From contig SCUP01000249.1 of assembly GCA_004297665.1 (NCBI GenBank), positions 1 to 8,588 of the forward strand: a stretch of 8,588 nt of DNA, read 5' to 3'. The translations under genes were made by a program, and so were the position numbers. Positions 1 through 6,151 of the stretch are shown here, in pieces. This DNA comes from Nitrosarchaeum sp. (GTDB taxonomy: Archaea; Thermoproteota; Nitrososphaeria; Nitrososphaerales; Nitrosopumilaceae). The notes beneath the pieces are model-generated. The model made no database searches and was not told the origin of the DNA. It was given only the letters and a program-made list of their open reading frames with translations. Numbering within the stretch: the stretch's first letter is position 1; each line of letters starts with the position of its first letter.

Positions 1-107
1 AATTTGATGAAAGATGACTTGGCGACTTGTGAGAATTTCAATGAACAGGTTTATGCTGTCTTTCATTTTTTGTTTTTTTACAAAATGATGTCGATAGACG
101 ATCTTAG
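1..107. other. Left edge, no confident gene
   Basis: Two frames run off the left edge. One is on + and stays open from position 1 to a TAA at 121-123. The other is on - and begins with an ATG at 66 that is still open at position 1, starting MKDSINLF. Neither shows a recognisable motif, and 22 to 40 residues are too few to judge. A T-rich run at 61-80 could be a terminator for a gene arriving from the left on +. I do not call a gene here. Confidence 0.25.
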
Positions 108-117
108 TTTAAATTTA
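108..117 (+). promoter_or_regulatory. TATA box for the 83-aa gene
   Basis: TTTAAATTTA is centred about 25 bases before the ATG at 138. This is the spacing at which an archaeal TATA box places transcription on or next to the start codon, so a leaderless mRNA is likely. The motif is close to self-complementary and could also serve a minus-strand transcript toward position 66. Confidence 0.5.
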
Positions 118-137
118 TTATAAAATCCATTAAATCG

Positions 138-389
138 ATGGACTTTATGCTTGAAGAGGAACTAATGGACTTGATGACATTTTGTTTACAAAATCCTGAA
201 TCTTCTGAAGTACTAGAAAAAAAGAAAAGAATCACGGAGATTGGGCAAGAACTTTTTTTGGATGGTGGAATCGATGCTCTTGAGAATTTCTTCTTTTCAT
301 TAAAAAATAGAATTATTCAAGAAATAGAAAAAGATCCATCCCCCTTGCGTTCGCTATGGAATGGACTAACTCCTGAATGGCACTACTAG
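138..389 (+). CDS. Conserved-looking hypothetical protein, 83 aa
   Basis: I do not recognise this gene. It encodes 83 residues, acidic at the start (MDFMLEEELMDLM), with no signal peptide, no membrane segment and no cysteine motif; there is a single Cys at residue 16. Most of it looks helical and amphipathic, including a charged stretch around residues 25-35 and a hydrophobic patch LENFFFSL at about 48-55, which suggests a small soluble helical protein or a binding partner of something larger. The ATG at 138 is chosen because a TATA box lies about 25 bases upstream, giving a leaderless start; a second Met at residue 4 is possible. It ends 16 bases from the end of the DUF5679 gene on the opposite strand. 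Coding status is supported by the promoter and full open frame rather than by homology. Confidence 0.6.
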   Translation: MDFMLEEELMDLMTFCLQNPESSEVLEKKKRITEIGQELFLDGGIDALENFFFSLKNRIIQEIEKDPSPLRSLWNGLTPEWHY

Positions 390-405
390 ATATCTCGTTG
401 AGTTT

Positions 406-549
406 CTAGCCTCTACCAATTCTAAAAATAGCTGTACTGCATTTTGGGCAGGTGCCTTTTAGAGCTGGTTTGCCATTTTTCATGGTGTATGGTTTTGCGC
501 CTTCGATGTCTCTTTTATCTCGGCACTTAACACAATATCCTATTGTCAT
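406..549 (-). CDS. DUF5679 mini zinc-ribbon protein, 47 aa
   Basis: This 47-residue protein reads as one zinc ribbon. It has a CVKC knuckle at residues 6-9 and a CPKC knuckle at 34-37, separated by a linker containing the sequence TMKNGKPALKGT, and it ends FRIGRG. That pattern (YCVKCR, then NG-P-KGTCP-C, then FRIG) matches the DUF5679 family as I remember it. The family has no established function; a zinc-bound nucleic-acid or protein-binding role is only an inference. The ATG at 549 is the natural start because the first knuckle follows five residues later. A weak TATA-like stretch lies near 586-595, which would leave a leader of roughly 15-20 bases. The gene converges on the 83-aa gene with 16 bases between stop codons. 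At this size it is easily missed by automatic gene calling. Confidence 0.85.
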   Translation of the reverse strand: MTIGYCVKCRDKRDIEGAKPYTMKNGKPALKGTCPKCSTAIFRIGRG

Positions 550-702
550 AATACTATTAGGCACGCGGTTCTATTAGCGAGATCTTGTTAAACTTTTTTT
601 ACTATGAGGCAAACCTATGATCTTAATTTCATGCCTAAAAACAATATTTTGCATCTCATTCTACTCTAAAATGATCATCTAATGTATGATGGAGATTTGC
701 TG

Positions 703-1149
703 TTAGCTGGTAATCTTCAAAATCACATGTTCCGCTAATGCATCTAGTCTTTGCCATGATTTGTTGCTTCCCTCTTCTGATACATCCCATACAAAAATCT
801 CCGCTGTGTATGCATCTGATATTTTTGGTGTCCATGATAATGCTGGACTAAAAGTTTGTCCAGGATTAAGTGAACCGCTTATCCATCCTAACGATACGAC
901 GATGCCATCATGATTTTTAATCTGAACAACATACACAAATTTCTGAGATTTTTCTTGGTTATTTTTAATATCTGCAGAAATCTGAACTTGTTGATTTACA
1001 TTGACTTGCTCTGATATTTTGGAGCCAAATGCATTTACCAGTCGTGGATTTGTAATGTCCACTCTGTCTAGCTGTGTTATTGCAAATGCTGGATTGATTA
1101 AAACTGTAAAAACTAGTATGATCCCAAAAATGGCACTAACTTGTATCAT
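703..1149 (-). CDS. Secreted single-domain beta-sandwich (Ig/CARDB-like) protein
   Basis: This is a 148-residue exported protein. Residues 1-23 form a signal peptide: a hydrophobic core from about 6 to 18 and an AFA site, with cleavage expected before Ile24. The mature part is about 125 residues of alternating beta-strand pattern, with QVQISADIKNNQ near 53-64, a strand FVYVVQIKNHDG, the segment GWISGSLNPGQTFSPALSWTP, and YTAEIFVWD near the end. Related modules, as I recall them, occur in many copies in large thaumarchaeal cell-surface proteins and resemble CARDB/Ig-like folds. Here the module stands alone with no membrane anchor or cysteines, so the protein is probably released or held at the S-layer. 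The start is supported by a TATA box about 28 bases upstream. Binding partner unknown; adhesion or surface scaffolding is a guess. Confidence 0.75.
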   Translation of the reverse strand: MIQVSAIFGIILVFTVLINPAFAITQLDRVDITNPRLVNAFGSKISEQVNVNQQVQISADIKNNQEKSQKFVYVVQIKNHDGIVVSLGWISGSLNPGQTFSPALSWTPKISDAYTAEIFVWDVSEEGSNKSWQRLDALAEHVILKITS

Positions 1150-1172
1150 CCTGATTTTCTGGCAATTTTTTT

Positions 1173-1181
1173 GTTAATAAA
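1173..1181 (-). promoter_or_regulatory. TATA box for the secreted protein gene
   Basis: On the minus strand this reads TTTATTAAC, centred about 28 bases before the ATG at 1149. The spacing implies a leaderless or nearly leaderless transcript. Confidence 0.5.
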
Positions 1182-1289
1182 GCGTTTCTACACTTTATCT
1201 TGATTCCTTTAGTTTAATTCCCATTACAAATTTTTTGATATATTGCGACGTATCTGATATATGGCATTTGAAAAGTTTTTAATTAATTA

Positions 1290-2582
1290 TCAAAGCTTGA
1301 TTCTATAATAGTCCCATCGTTCTGGGTCAAATCTTGCCACAAATTCGGCATCTTCTTTGTCTATTCTAGATTTTATTACGTCTCTTAATGCAAAACTAGT
1401 CAAATATTTGTATTTTTTAGCATGAGCCTGCATGACAAACATGTGACGCATTTCACTGCCTCCTTTTAGCCCCCAATATCCCATTTTTAATGCTAAAGGT
1501 TCTAGAAATATTGTATTGTTCATGCCATAATTCTCGTCTCTGATTTCAGGTCTTAATTTGTAATTTTCCAACGGCCCGCCTTTAGTAAATCCAACTATCT
1601 CTCCTTTGCAATCATTTAGTCTAAGTGTGTTGAGAATTATGTTTTGATCTCTTACTGACTCTTCAAAATTCTCTTTTGCAAATTGAAGTGGTTTTGGTAA
1701 CTCTAAAAATATTGAATATATTGATTTGATAAATTCAGGATCTTTTCGTGTTTCTATTTTTTCAATAGTTGGAACCAATTTCAAATTATCATATGTGTAA
1801 TTTGCTTGTATTGTAATTTCTTGTTGTCTGATATTCATAAATGATAATACTGTGTCGAAAAAATTCTTTCTCATATTTTTTGGCAATGACTTTAAAACGA
1901 ATTGACACATCTCCGTTTCTTTGTTTAATAGTTCTTCAAAATATGCTACTGAGCTTCTTACAATCAGTGATGGTTTCCATGCTAAAGCATGTGCATTCAT
2001 TTTTGCCATTTCCATAGCTTTTGAAAAATCACCTACCGCATAACCGCTAATTCTGTCAACAACTGATAGATACCATCCTAAATTCATAAAATATTCTTGT
2101 TTTTCTTCATTATTTTTTGTTAGTTCTGAATTTCTAAAACATTCTTTGATTTGCAGCTCTGCTTTTTCCTTAATCTGACCACTCCATGGATATGTTGTTC
2201 TTAGTATCAGCACTTTGATTATTTCAAGATCCAATTTTGCAATATCTAACAGTTTTCTTAATCTTTTATCTGTCGAAATAAATCTCAAAACACTTTCTTC
2301 GTGTGGTTTGTCTACACTTTTTTGTGGATCAAAATCATGAAATAATGCTGCCACATACAGATATTTCAAATCATTGTCTGAAAATTTTTTTGTGATGTTT
2401 AGATTTGCAGATAGCAGTGAAACATATGTGACTTCTAATTCGTGGTTGATATTGTGATATCCATAGTAGTCACTTCCCAATCCCTGCGTTTCAAATAATT
2501 CGATAGTATAGTCTAACATCTCTGTATAGCAGTCTTCATCCATGCCGCTTTCCACCACTAGGCTCATGATTTGATTTCGCAT
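1290..2582 (-). CDS. HD-domain phosphohydrolase with GNAT-like C-terminal domain
   Basis: Counting from the ATG at 2582 the protein has 430 residues. The N-terminal half carries the metal-binding signature of HD phosphohydrolases: YHNINHELEV with His47, ALFHDFDP with His82-Asp83, and Asp176 in the helix YLSVVDRISGY. The order H...HD...D with a YHN..H start resembles nucleotide or cyclic-nucleotide phosphohydrolases, but the substrate cannot be read from sequence. Residues about 275-425 look like a GNAT acyltransferase fold: a helical start (RKDPEFIKSIYSIF), a strand GEIVGFTKGGPLE, then NTIFLEPLALKMGYWGLKGG followed by a helix, where the acyl-CoA loop would be GLKGG. That half is degenerate, so activity is uncertain. 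A TTG at 2612 would add ten residues; ATG 2582 is preferred. No partner gene is adjacent in the same direction. Confidence 0.7.
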   Translation of the reverse strand: MRNQIMSLVVESGMDEDCYTEMLDYTIELFETQGLGSDYYGYHNINHELEVTYVSLLSANLNITKKFSDNDLKYLYVAALFHDFDPQKSVDKPHEESVLRFISTDKRLRKLLDIAKLDLEIIKVLILRTTYPWSGQIKEKAELQIKECFRNSELTKNNEEKQEYFMNLGWYLSVVDRISGYAVGDFSKAMEMAKMNAHALAWKPSLIVRSSVAYFEELLNKETEMCQFVLKSLPKNMRKNFFDTVLSFMNIRQQEITIQANYTYDNLKLVPTIEKIETRKDPEFIKSIYSIFLELPKPLQFAKENFEESVRDQNIILNTLRLNDCKGEIVGFTKGGPLENYKLRPEIRDENYGMNNTIFLEPLALKMGYWGLKGGSEMRHMFVMQAHAKKYKYLTSFALRDVIKSRIDKEDAEFVARFDPERWDYYRIKL

Positions 2583-2630
2583 AGTGTGGGGTTTTGCAAA
2601 TTCTTGCAACAAATGTCGATCCTATCTGTT

Positions 2631-2640
2631 CTTTTTAAGT
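2631..2640 (-). promoter_or_regulatory. Possible TATA box for the HD gene
   Basis: The minus strand reads ACTTAAAAAG. It would start transcription near 2609, leaving a leader of roughly 27 bases before the ATG at 2582, or almost none if the TTG at 2612 is used. It does not settle the start. Confidence 0.35.
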
Positions 2641-2747
2641 ATGCTCTTGGTTTATTGAAAATTTCTTCAAGTTCTTTAGATGATCTTTGAAAATTTGTGC
2701 TATTTTCATTGGAAAGATTCAATAGAATTGTTATTTTTTTATTTTCA

Positions 2748-3152
2748 ATGTCTGTTGACCTGAGTTTGCTTGAATCACTTATGAGCATTAATGAAAAACA
2801 ACATTTGGACTATGTTCTACATCTTAATGATCTCAAATATCCTCTCTCTGATGTCTCTATTGTAAATTCCCCAACCCCTGTCAACTCACCTACTACACGA
2901 GGCGGTGTATATTTTTCTGATACATTTGCATACAAAATAAAAGGAATAATTCATGATCTATCAATTATTCCGTTATTATCAAAAACTATGTTGGGCCCAA
3001 ATACTGAATTTGGTGAAATTAAAATCACAACACAAATTGCTAATAACAATAAAAAAACAACTTTGTCTATTTTTACAAATTTAACAAACAGCGTACAAAG
3101 CTCATCTAAAATTGAATTAAATATGATTTTGGTAAAACTAGAATCTGATTAA
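2748..3152 (+). CDS. Hypothetical protein, 134 aa
   Basis: I do not recognise this protein. From the ATG at 2748 it has 134 residues with no signal peptide, membrane span or cysteine. The first third is leucine-rich and probably helical (SLLESLMSINEKQHLDYVLHL). The remainder looks like beta-strands, including a motif TTRGGVYFSDTFAYKIKG and LGPNTEFGEIKITTQI, and a Ser/Thr/Asn-rich C-terminus. The frame is open from a GTG at 2697, but the 17 extra residues are a hydrophobic low-complexity translation of T-rich DNA, so ATG 2748 is preferred; ATG 2781 is also possible because the best TATA-like stretch (2731-2746) would start transcription around 2760-2770. Its stop codon overlaps the stop of the J-domain gene on the other strand within TTAA at 3149-3152. 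Function unknown. Confidence 0.65.
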   Translation: MSVDLSLLESLMSINEKQHLDYVLHLNDLKYPLSDVSIVNSPTPVNSPTTRGGVYFSDTFAYKIKGIIHDLSIIPLLSKTMLGPNTEFGEIKITTQIANNNKKTTLSIFTNLTNSVQSSSKIELNMILVKLESD

Positions 3153-3718
3153 TCTTTGTTACGATATGTATCGTATTTTTTACGTAATTCCTCATTTGAT
3201 AATATTTCATATGCTTTATTGATTTGAACCATTATCTCTTCTGATTTTTCTCCTTTGTTCTTGTCTGGGTGTGTCTTTTTTGCAAGTTTTCTATATTGTT
3301 TTTTTATTTCCTCATGTGTTGCATTTTGTGGAATTTCTAATATCTTGTAATAATCTGGTAATGAAGAATTCTGAGATGTAATTCTAAATTCTTTGTCTTC
3401 TTTTGAATTCTTTCTGTTCCCTAATTCTTCATAGTCATCTGACCAATCTGAATGGTATTTTTCATATGTTTTGTCGTTTTTTGAATCAAATTCCTTAGAA
3501 TCATACGGTGTTTTTTTCCTTAGAATTATGTCTCTTGCAAGATACACAAAAAGACCTATGACTGCTATTGCAAAACTGGCAAATAAAATTATTTTTTGTT
3601 CATCTGTTACAATTAACTCCATCTGTATTTTTTTTCCAGCATCATCTGATTGTCCTGAAACATTTTGAACCATGCTTATGACAATTATGCTCAATATTAT
3701 GATGCTAAAATTTTTCAT
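3149..3718 (-). CDS. Membrane-anchored J-domain (DnaJ-like) protein
   Basis: This 189-residue protein has a J domain at its C-terminus, about residues 122-185, with DYYKILEIPQNAT, the invariant HPD at 150-152, and the helix IMVQINKAYEILSNEELRKKYD. The HPD loop is what stimulates the ATPase of a DnaK/Hsp70 partner. Residues 4-22 are a signal peptide or first membrane helix (possible cleavage before Gln23), and about 43-62 form a second helix followed by RKK, which by the positive-inside rule puts the J domain in the cytoplasm. Residues 70-118 are a charged linker rich in Asp, Lys and Tyr. It lacks the Gly/Phe and zinc-finger regions of a classical DnaJ, so it is a specialised co-chaperone that recruits Hsp70 to the membrane. 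It lies 5 bases after the Lrp-type gene and is probably co-transcribed. No dnaK is in the window. Confidence 0.85.
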   Translation of the reverse strand: MKNFSIIILSIIVISMVQNVSGQSDDAGKKIQMELIVTDEQKIILFASFAIAVIGLFVYLARDIILRKKTPYDSKEFDSKNDKTYEKYHSDWSDDYEELGNRKNSKEDKEFRITSQNSSLPDYYKILEIPQNATHEEIKKQYRKLAKKTHPDKNKGEKSEEIMVQINKAYEILSNEELRKKYDTYRNKD

Positions 3719-3723
3719 TTTGT

Positions 3724-4167
3724 TTATGTCAGTCTAAAATCTTCTTTGGTGGTATTTAGAACCACATGTGTGATGGTATTTTCTATATTTGGAATTGTTG
3801 CTAATCCTTTTACAAATTCGCTTAATTCGTTACGAGATTTGAATTTTGCAATGATTAGAGTATCTGTATTTCCTGTTATGTCATAAACCCCACACACATT
3901 TTCTATCTTTGATATTTCTACTTCCATGTCTATGATTTTGTCTTTTTTTGCAATGATCTCAATTATTGCAGTCAAATTATAGCCTAATTTTTCGTGGTCT
4001 ATTAGTGCAGTGTATCCTTTGATTATTTTTTCTCTTTCTAATTTTTTTATTCTTGATAATACTGTAACTGTTGATATTCCAAGCTTTAATGCAAGTTGTC
4101 TTGCAGATAATCTGGCATCTACCATTAAATTTTTAAGAATTCTTTCATCTGTTTTGTCTAATTCCAT
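3724..4167 (-). CDS. Lrp/AsnC family transcriptional regulator
   Basis: This is a 147-residue protein of the usual length for Lrp/AsnC regulators. Residues about 2-50 are the winged helix: LDKTDERILKNLMVDARLSARQLALKLGISTVTVLSRIKKLEREKIIKGY, with the recognition helix near ISTVTVLSRIKKLE. Residues about 65-145 form the RAM ligand-binding and oligomerisation domain, with strands AIIEIIAK and CGVYDITGNTDTLIIAKF, the latter carrying the family's G-x-x-D turn. The effector, often an amino acid, cannot be read. The ATG at 4167 is supported by a TATA box about 29 bases upstream. It is the first gene of an operon with the membrane J-domain gene 5 bases downstream, and is transcribed away from the TPR gene at 4289, so the shared 120-base gap could hold sites for autoregulation and for control of that neighbour (inference). 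Confidence 0.9.
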   Translation of the reverse strand: MELDKTDERILKNLMVDARLSARQLALKLGISTVTVLSRIKKLEREKIIKGYTALIDHEKLGYNLTAIIEIIAKKDKIIDMEVEISKIENVCGVYDITGNTDTLIIAKFKSRNELSEFVKGLATIPNIENTITHVVLNTTKEDFRLT

Positions 4168-4190
4168 ATGTCTTGTATAATCTGAAAATG

Positions 4191-4200
4191 CATTTAAATT
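4191..4200 (-). promoter_or_regulatory. TATA box for the lrp-dnaJ operon
   Basis: The minus strand reads AATTTAAATG. It is centred about 29 bases before the ATG at 4167, so the operon probably starts with a leaderless or nearly leaderless mRNA. Confidence 0.55.
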
Positions 4201-4212
4201 TTAGGTGATTTC

Positions 4213-4228
4213 TTAAATATGTGTTTAA
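4213..4228. promoter_or_regulatory. Possible operator, imperfect palindrome
   Basis: TTAAATATGTGTTTAA has perfect 5-base outer arms and a mostly A/T centre. It lies just upstream of the lrp TATA box, in the gap between divergent genes. Lrp-family sites are often AT-rich imperfect palindromes of about this length, so autoregulation is plausible, but AT-rich DNA throws up such patterns by chance. Confidence 0.25.
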
Positions 4229-4273
4229 TTTTATTTAATTTTTATGAATTTTACATGTTTTAGCTCAATTCAA

Positions 4274-4282
4274 ACTTAAAAC
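4274..4282 (+). promoter_or_regulatory. Possible TATA box for the two-repeat TPR gene
   Basis: ACTTAAAAC is centred about 26 bases before the GTG at 4304, an in-frame codon five codons after the TTG at 4289. If this is the real promoter, the GTG would be a leaderless start and the protein would be 75 residues. A longer AT-rich stretch at 4225-4253 is an alternative promoter that would allow the TTG start. Confidence 0.3.
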
Positions 4283-4288
4283 AAACGA

Positions 4289-4531
4289 TTGACAAAACTT
4301 GTTGTGGAGCAAATCAAAGAACTGGTTTTAAAAGGCAAAACTCTTCTGGAATCAGGTAATCTTGAAGAGGCACTAGGTTATTTTGAGCAAGCATTGCTGT
4401 TGAATCAAAGCGACCCTGAACTGTGGAATTTTAAGGCTGTAACACTGCGCAGTTTAGGCAGGTATGAGGAAGCCTTGGAGTGCTTTAACAAGTCCTTGGA
4501 GATTGACCCAAGAGACAAGTACGCATCATGA
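4289..4531 (+). CDS. Short TPR protein (two repeats), possibly truncated
   Basis: The protein is 80 residues from the TTG at 4289, or 75 from the GTG at 4304. It holds two tetratricopeptide repeats, about residues 10-43 and 44-77, each with the G-x-L-x-x-A and A-L hallmarks (SGNLEEALGYFEQAL and LGRYEEALECFNKSLEIDP). TPR proteins are scaffolds for protein-protein contacts. It stops at DKYAS, the point where a third repeat would normally begin, and none of the three frames downstream continues a TPR pattern. Two repeats are few for a stable TPR fold, so this may be a decayed fragment or the partner-binding core of a small protein. By hand count its GC is about 42 percent, and about 48 percent over the second repeat, against roughly 30-35 percent in the other TPR gene. 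It lies 137 bases before TFB. Confidence 0.65.
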   Translation: MTKLVVEQIKELVLKGKTLLESGNLEEALGYFEQALLLNQSDPELWNFKAVTLRSLGRYEEALECFNKSLEIDPRDKYAS

Positions 4532-4637
4532 AATCGTATTTTTATCTATGATTTCTTGTGTTGATTGTTTTTCGTGGCAAGGATTGACCACCATTTACGA
4601 ACAAACTCAATTAAATATTCCCAGATTTCATACTAGT

Positions 4638-4647
4638 TATTATAATG
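4638..4647 (+). promoter_or_regulatory. TATA box for TFB
   Basis: TTATTATAAT is centred about 27 bases before the ATG at 4669, indicating a leaderless transcript. A second AT-rich element near 4609-4619 could be an alternative upstream promoter. Confidence 0.5.
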
Positions 4648-4668
4648 TGACCACTTAGTGATCCTGTA

Positions 4669-5586
4669 ATGGTATTACAATCCCTCAATGCTGATAATTG
4701 TCCTCGTTGTGCAAAAAATTCGCTATTAACGGATGATGTTACTGGAGAAAGATTTTGCGGAAAATGCGGATACGTCATTTCTGAGAAATCCCAAGAATCC
4801 GGACCTGAATGGAGATCTTTTACACAAGATGAACACGGCAATAAAGCAAGAGCAGGGGCACCAACATCATTAACTATGCATGACATGGGATTATCTACAA
4901 TCATTAATCCTATGAATAAAGATGCATCTGGCAAACCACTCACTGCATCAATGAAAAGTACAATTGAAAGATTGAGAACTTGGGATAGCAGAAGTCAAGT
5001 TCACGAGTCTGTTGATAGAAATCTCAGACAGGCATTAAGTGAATTAAATCGACTAAAAGACAAACTTGCACTCTCTGATGCCGTAATTGAAAAGGCAGCT
5101 TACATTTACAGAAAAGCTATTGAGAAAAAATTAGTACGCGGAAGATCAATATCGGCAATGATTGCATCTGCACTTTATGCTGCATGCAGAGATACCGAAA
5201 CACCACGAACTCTCAATGATGTGGGCGAAGCTGCAAATCTAAAGAAAAAAGACATTGCCCGATGTTATAGATTGTTACATCGAGAACTGGACCTAAAGAT
5301 GCCTGTAGTTGATCCAATTCAATGTGTTGCACGTATTGCAAGTAGGATTGGAATTACAGAAAAGACAAAACGTTATGCCGCCAAAGTTCTAAAAGTCTCT
5401 CAAGAGCATGAAGAATCAGCTGGAAAAGACCCAATGGGATTGGCAGCAGCTGCGCTATATTTGGCATGTGTTAAAAATGGCGAAGATATAACTCAGCGCG
5501 ATATTGCCGAAGCTGCAAGTGTGACTGAAGTTACCATAAGAAATAGGTACAAGGGTCTAAAATTAGATCAAAACATGGATCTATAA
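4669..5586 (+). CDS. tfb: Transcription initiation factor B (TFB / TFIIB homologue)
   Basis: This is a 305-residue archaeal TFB of normal length. It binds TBP at the TATA/BRE promoter and brings in RNA polymerase. Residues 11-33 are the zinc ribbon (Cys11, Cys14, Cys30, Cys33), which docks on the polymerase. Residues about 40-95 form the reader and linker, with the conserved GPEWRSF and the GAPTSLTMHDMGLST segment. Two cyclin-fold repeats follow, about 110-200 (with GRSISAMIASALYAACR) and about 205-300 (with DPMGLAAAALYLACV and a C-terminal helix-turn-helix TQRDIAEAASVTEVTIRNRYKGL) that contacts the BRE. All expected elements are present and nothing looks degraded. Thaumarchaea usually carry several tfb paralogues, so this may be one of a set with distinct promoter preference. 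It has its own TATA box and sits between two TPR genes on the same strand. Confidence 0.97.
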   Translation: MVLQSLNADNCPRCAKNSLLTDDVTGERFCGKCGYVISEKSQESGPEWRSFTQDEHGNKARAGAPTSLTMHDMGLSTIINPMNKDASGKPLTASMKSTIERLRTWDSRSQVHESVDRNLRQALSELNRLKDKLALSDAVIEKAAYIYRKAIEKKLVRGRSISAMIASALYAACRDTETPRTLNDVGEAANLKKKDIARCYRLLHRELDLKMPVVDPIQCVARIASRIGITEKTKRYAAKVLKVSQEHEESAGKDPMGLAAAALYLACVKNGEDITQRDIAEAASVTEVTIRNRYKGLKLDQNMDL

Positions 5587-5623
5587 AATAACTTATTTTC
5601 TTAATAGCTAACCAATTGTGAAT

Positions 5624-5631
5624 CTATATTA
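5624..5631 (+). promoter_or_regulatory. TATA-like element for the four-repeat TPR gene
   Basis: CTATATTA is centred about 29 bases before the TTG at 5657. It directly abuts the inverted repeat at 5632-5649, which would then lie between promoter and transcription start. Confidence 0.4.
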
Positions 5632-5649
5632 TTGATAAAATATTATCAA
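5632..5649. repeat. Perfect 7-base inverted repeat, candidate operator
   Basis: TTGATAA and TTATCAA are exact reverse complements separated by AATA. The element lies immediately after the TATA-like box and 8-25 bases before the TTG at 5657, where a bound repressor would block initiation. It could instead be a weak hairpin left by termination of tfb, but it lacks GC pairs and a following T run, so the operator reading is preferred. Confidence 0.4.
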
Positions 5650-5656
5650 AGACATA

Positions 5657-6151
5657 TTGAATAAAGTAGATACAATGTTATCACAAGCTTATGATCTTTG
5701 TGAAGATGGTAATTTTTCAGATGCACTAAAACTATATGACTTGGCATTAAAACAAGAGCCTGGAAACATTAATGCAATAATTGACAAAGGTGTAACACTG
5801 CAAAATTTGGGTAGAATAAAACAAGCTATAAAATATTATGACAAGGCACTTGGCATTGATCCAAAAAATATCAATGCACTAGTGAATAAAGGCGCATCAT
5901 TGCATACAATTACAAAATACAAAGATGCAATCAAGTGTTATGATCTAGCCCTTAAAGTTGATAAAAAATGCGCTATGGCACTAGCTTACAAAGGACTATC
6001 ACTAGGTGAGCTAGGAAATCTCGCAGATGCGTTAAAGCATTTTAAAAAAGCATTGTCAATTGATCATGATTATGACCTTGCTAATCTTAGCAAAGATATG
6101 GCTAAAGAATTGCTAAAGTCTATAAAAAAACAAAAATCTAAAACACAGTAA
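5657..6151 (+). CDS. TPR protein with four repeats
   Basis: This 164-residue soluble protein is nearly all tetratricopeptide repeat. Four 34-residue units can be read at about 5-38, 39-72, 73-106 and 107-140, with recurring signatures such as GNFSDALKLYDLAL, LGRIKQAIKYYDKALGIDP, KYKDAIKCYDLAL and LGNLADALKHFKKAL. A basic tail, KSIKKQKSKTQ, follows the last repeat. TPR arrays bind other proteins; the client is unknown. The TTG at 5657 lies about 29 bases after a TATA-like box and would be leaderless; an in-frame ATG at 5675 (residue 7) is the alternative and would not remove any repeat. It follows tfb by 70 bases but has its own promoter and a nearby palindrome, so it is probably regulated separately. 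Its 3' end overlaps the C2H2 zinc-finger gene on the other strand by 14 bases. Confidence 0.85.
   Translation: MNKVDTMLSQAYDLCEDGNFSDALKLYDLALKQEPGNINAIIDKGVTLQNLGRIKQAIKYYDKALGIDPKNINALVNKGASLHTITKYKDAIKCYDLALKVDKKCAMALAYKGLSLGELGNLADALKHFKKALSIDHDYDLANLSKDMAKELLKSIKKQKSKTQ

Noticed and set aside
5..10. TGATGA considered as box C of a C/D guide RNA
   Set aside because: No CTGA box D follows within the next ~60 bases, and the preceding base is not a purine as box C requires.
2564..2788. Open frame on - of 74 codons overlapping the start of the HD gene
   Set aside because: It overlaps the HD gene start and the unknown + gene, has no recognisable pattern, and reads through the promoter gap.
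3471..3886. Two open frames on + (3471-3668 and 3665-3886)
   Set aside because: They lie opposite the well-supported J-domain and Lrp genes and their translations show no family pattern.
4464..4658. Open frame on + after the short TPR gene, considered as a frameshifted continuation
   Set aside because: The translation past 4531 does not continue a TPR pattern, so a simple frameshift does not explain the short gene.
4611..4943. Open frame on - opposite the start of TFB
   Set aside because: It is a shadow of the unmistakable TFB gene and covers its promoter.
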